DNA from: Streptomyces olivaceus
GTDB lineage: Bacteria > Actinomycetota > Actinomycetes > Streptomycetales > Streptomycetaceae
NCBI RefSeq assembly: GCF_000721235.1
Contig: NZ_JOFH01000023.1
Coordinates: 1-64,000, forward strand
DNA: 64,000 nt
Direction: 5' to 3'
Notes under the pieces: generated by a model
The model's input: only the letters and a program-made list of their open reading frames with translations
Told to the model about the DNA's origin: nothing
The model's database searches: none
Part shown: positions 61,785-64,000 of the stretch, one piece after another
Numbering within the stretch: position 1 is the first letter of the stretch
Layout of the letters: each line of letters starts with the position of its first letter
Translations under genes and position numbers: made by a program

Positions 61785-63269
61785 CTACTTCTCGGTGCAG
61801 CCCTGCTGTCCCGAGGCGAGCGTCACGCACGCGGTGGCGTCGGCCGCGGAGTCCGCGGCGACCATCGCGGTGTACGCGACGGTGTCACCGGCGTTGCCGA
61901 CCGTCGCCCGCTGCTCGTTGGCGCCATCGGCGTTGACCTGAACCTCGTCGCCCTGGGCGGCCTGGGTGACGCGGGCCCAGGCGGCACCGCAGACCTTGCT
62001 GTAGCGGACCTCCACGGAGGCGGTGCCGACGGCGGCGGTCGCCCCGGTGGCCACCAGGTCGCCGCCGCAGCCCATGACTTCGGGGTCCTTGCCGGTGCAG
62101 GCGTCGCCGCTGCACTGGACGCCGGGCGGCAGCTCGGGCGACTTGCTCACGGTGGGGGACGGGGAGGGTTTGGCGCCCTCGTCGTCCTTGTCGCCGGATT
62201 GGTTCAGCAGGAAGAAGGCGCCCGCGATCACGACCAGCACACCGACGACACCCGCGGCGAACGCCGCCATCCGCTTGCCGCCGCCCCCGGAGGGCCGCCC
62301 GCCCGTACGCGGGCCGTCGTGCGGGGGCCGGCCGTAGGCGGTTGCGGGGCCGGTGCGGTAACCGTAGGGGTCGGCGGAGCCCGGGCTGCCGTACACGTCA
62401 CCGGGGCCGGGGCCGGCGTACGCGTCACCGGGGCCGGGGCTGCCGTAGGGATCGGCGGGGCCCTGGCCGTTCGGGAAGGCGTGGCCCGGCGCCGCGGGGT
62501 CCGCGGCACCCGGGGCTCCCGCGGGCTCGGCGGCACCGGTGCGGCTCCCGTGCCGCGGAGTGCGGTCGCCGGTCGGCGACGGCCCCCGGTACCCGGCCAG
62601 GCCCCACGAGTTGCCGTCGGTCGCTCCGCCGGGGGACGGGGCGTCGGGGTCGTCGGAGGCACCGCCGCCCCGCACCGGGCCGAGGGCCGAGTCGGGACTG
62701 TCGGCGGCCGTCGGCTGGGCGGGGACCGACGGCGGCAGCGTCGGCGCGACACCGGCCGGGCCGGCGACGCCGGACGACGGTCCGCCTCCGGCGTGGCGGC
62801 CGGACTTGCCCGGCCGGACGTTCCTTCCGCCGTCGCCCGCGCCGTCCGCCTTGCCTGCCTTGCCCGCCCTGCCCGCCTTGCCTGCCTTGTCCGGCCCACC
62901 CGCCCTGCCCGCCTTGCCGGCGGGTGCGCCCGCCTCGCCGAGCGCGGCGCGGGCCTGGGAGATCCGGATGGCCTCCATGGTCATGTCGTGGCGCATCTCC
63001 GAGCGGCTCCAGGCGCGCTCGGCCAGCTCCCACATGGTGGTCAGGTGGACCGGGTTGGTGCCCGTCACCTCGGCCAGGGCCACGATCGCGCCCTTCGGCG
63101 CGAGCAGCCGGCCGTTCAGATAGCGCTCCCAGGACGTCTTGCTGTAGCCCGTGGCGTCGGCCACCGACGCGATGCTCAGCTCGCCGCGGTCCACGAGCCG
63201 GCGCAGCTGGCTGGTGAACTCTCTGATCTGCGGATCGAGTTCGTCCGGCAAGGCCTTCCAACGAGGCAC
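61785..63269 (-). CDS. Membrane protein with cytoplasmic XRE-type HTH and external DUF2690 domain
   Basis: 494 residues. Residues about 10-75 are a helix-turn-helix of the XRE group (LSIASVADATGYSKTSWERYLNG). Residues 105-340 are low complexity: Gly/Lys/Ala repeats (GKAGRAGKAGKADG) and then Pro/Gly/Tyr-rich (DPYGSPGPGD) repeats. A single membrane segment (MAAFAAGVVGVLVVIAGAFFLL) lies near residue 360. The C-terminal 110 residues are a DUF2690 domain with cysteines (CSGDACTGKDPEVMGCGGDLVAT, VRYSKVCGAAWARV). A sensor linking an outside signal with DNA binding is the natural idea, unproven. ATG 63269 follows GGGGGAAG. Confidence 0.82.
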   Translation of the reverse strand: MPRWKALPDELDPQIREFTSQLRRLVDRGELSIASVADATGYSKTSWERYLNGRLLAPKGAIVALAEVTGTNPVHLTTMWELAERAWSRSEMRHDMTMEAIRISQARAALGEAGAPAGKAGRAGGPDKAGKAGRAGKAGKADGAGDGGRNVRPGKSGRHAGGGPSSGVAGPAGVAPTLPPSVPAQPTAADSPDSALGPVRGGGASDDPDAPSPGGATDGNSWGLAGYRGPSPTGDRTPRHGSRTGAAEPAGAPGAADPAAPGHAFPNGQGPADPYGSPGPGDAYAGPGPGDVYGSPGSADPYGYRTGPATAYGRPPHDGPRTGGRPSGGGGKRMAAFAAGVVGVLVVIAGAFFLLNQSGDKDDEGAKPSPSPTVSKSPELPPGVQCSGDACTGKDPEVMGCGGDLVATGATAAVGTASVEVRYSKVCGAAWARVTQAAQGDEVQVNADGANEQRATVGNAGDTVAYTAMVAADSAADATACVTLASGQQGCTEK

Positions 63270-63717
63270 TGCTTCCCCCTCTTCCCCCCGGTGGCGTGCT
63301 GGTCGTTCCCCCGCCGGTTACCGCTGGTCTTCGCTGGTCCCCCGCCGGTACCGCGACCGGTCCGCGCGCGCGGCGTCCCGCTCGCGGTACCGGTTCTGGC
63401 TACCCACAGGGATGCGCCCGGTCAGGATCGCAGTTCCCGGGACAGGGGCGCACAGGAGCACAGAGGCTGCAGGCGTGCACCGTCCCACGCCCGCCAACTC
63501 CCGGTCCAGTGTCCCACCGGCGTCCTCGTGCTCCGGACGGAACCCCCGACGCTAGCGCGCCCCCGCCCCGGCCGCCCCGCTTTCCCCGACCTCGTGATTC
63601 CCGGACCGGCGTGGTTCCCGGATTCGCGTAGCGGAGTAGCGGAACGGTCACTTCCGTGCCACAGCGCCCTGACAGGCATTGAACCAGCCGTTCGGCCTGC
63701 AGGAGTGTGGTCCCCGG
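63270..63717. other. Gap upstream of the HTH gene
   Basis: No gene is supported. Two near copies of GCTGGTC...CCCCCGCCGGT...ACCGC lie at about 63299-63322 and 63334-63356. The first 300 bases should hold the promoter of the leftward gene; I cannot point to it. Confidence 0.35.
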
Positions 63718-63757
63718 CGGCGGCCCGTCCTTCAACGGGGGTGAGGACGGGCCGCCG
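63718..63757 (-). terminator. Terminator after the DUF3017 gene
   Basis: CGGCGGCCCGTCC and GGACGGGCCGCCG form a perfect 13-bp stem with a 14-base loop, 18 bases past the stop at 63775. Confidence 0.8.
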
Positions 63758-63774
63758 TTCACCCGGGACTTTCC

Positions 63775-64000
63775 CTAACTGCTTACGGTGAAATGCAGCA
63801 GATCGTTCAGGAACGGGATCTTCAGCGGTGCGTCCGGCTGTGCCATCAGCGACAGCATGACGATCGCGGTGCCCAGTACGCCGTAGGTAGCGATGTCCGT
63901 GAAGCGCGAGCGCACGGCGAGCATGCCGACGTCCGGTACGACCCAGCGCAGCGCGGCGCCCATCAGCAGCGCGGCACCGACGAGGACCAGGCCCCAGCGG
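63775..64000 (-). CDS. DUF3017 membrane protein, 3' part (cut by window edge)
   Basis: The frame runs out of the window at 64000, so the N-terminus is missing; the ATG at 63963 is internal. The 74 visible residues hold two membrane segments (LVLVGAALLMGAALRWVVP and TYGVLGTAIVMLSLMA) and match DUF3017 proteins, which I remember next to folD upstream of mdh in Streptomyces. The stop at 63775 is followed by a hairpin. Confidence 0.75.
   Translation of the reverse strand, partial: RWGLVLVGAALLMGAALRWVVPDVGMLAVRSRFTDIATYGVLGTAIVMLSLMAQPDAPLKIPFLNDLLHFTVSS

Overview
The window is very GC-rich, its reading frames show the strong third-position GC bias of actinobacteria, and its gene order matches what I remember of the Streptomyces coelicolor chromosome around SCO4825-SCO4882 (memory, not a search). 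I read it as an ordinary core-chromosome segment of a Streptomyces. I see no IS element, integrase, prophage, CRISPR array, complete tRNA or rRNA.

Bases 1-16030 hold a cell-envelope glycan locus. It has a nonulosonate (sialic-acid/Kdn-type) synthase, a CMP-nonulosonate synthetase fused to a HAD phosphatase, and three different proteins with sialyltransferase-type folds (GT52-like, GT38/POLYST-like and a GT29-like protein with recognisable sialylmotifs). It also has a GT2, a GT8-pyruvyltransferase fusion, a membrane acyltransferase and three SAM methyltransferase-fold proteins. The parsimonious reading is synthesis and decoration of a Kdn-containing teichulosonic-acid-like wall polymer. Bases 16015-18152 are a TetR repressor divergent from a flavin monooxygenase, with two perfect operators between them.

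Bases 18213-28835 carry a methylmalonyl-CoA mutase-type large subunit, an L,D-transpeptidase lipoprotein, an ECF sigma factor with a coupled membrane partner, a DUF234-type ATPase, two hypothetical genes, a GH20 hexosaminidase and a degenerate OHCU-decarboxylase-fold protein. Bases 29128-32543 are the sdhCDAB operon. Bases 32709-38691 hold a Uma2 protein, a VOC protein, a self-regulated three-gene TetR operon (membrane protein, DCC protein, TetR), an M1 peptidase, a membrane metallophosphoesterase and a small membrane protein.

Bases 38864-45336 contain a D-Ala-D-Ala carboxypeptidase and then a gathered set of homologues of the mycobacterial decaprenyl-phospho-arabinose pathway (UbiA, PAP2, GtrA, DprE1, DprE2) plus a YihY membrane protein. 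Bases 45347-50484 hold a 2H phosphoesterase, trpS, glyA under a ZTP riboswitch, and a YgiC/YgiB-like pair. Bases 50652-52600 are a MocR regulator divergent from an AhpD-like protein. Bases 52717-60098 are one five-gene operon for choline oxidation to glycine betaine and betaine uptake. Bases 60378-64000 hold mdh, an HTH/DUF2690 membrane protein and the 3' end of a DUF3017 membrane protein cut by the window edge.

Regulation is unusually readable: two TetR operator pairs, a ZTP riboswitch, an 18-bp palindrome before mdh, several probable leaderless promoters (TANNNT 6-8 nt before the start codon) and several strong hairpins between convergent genes.
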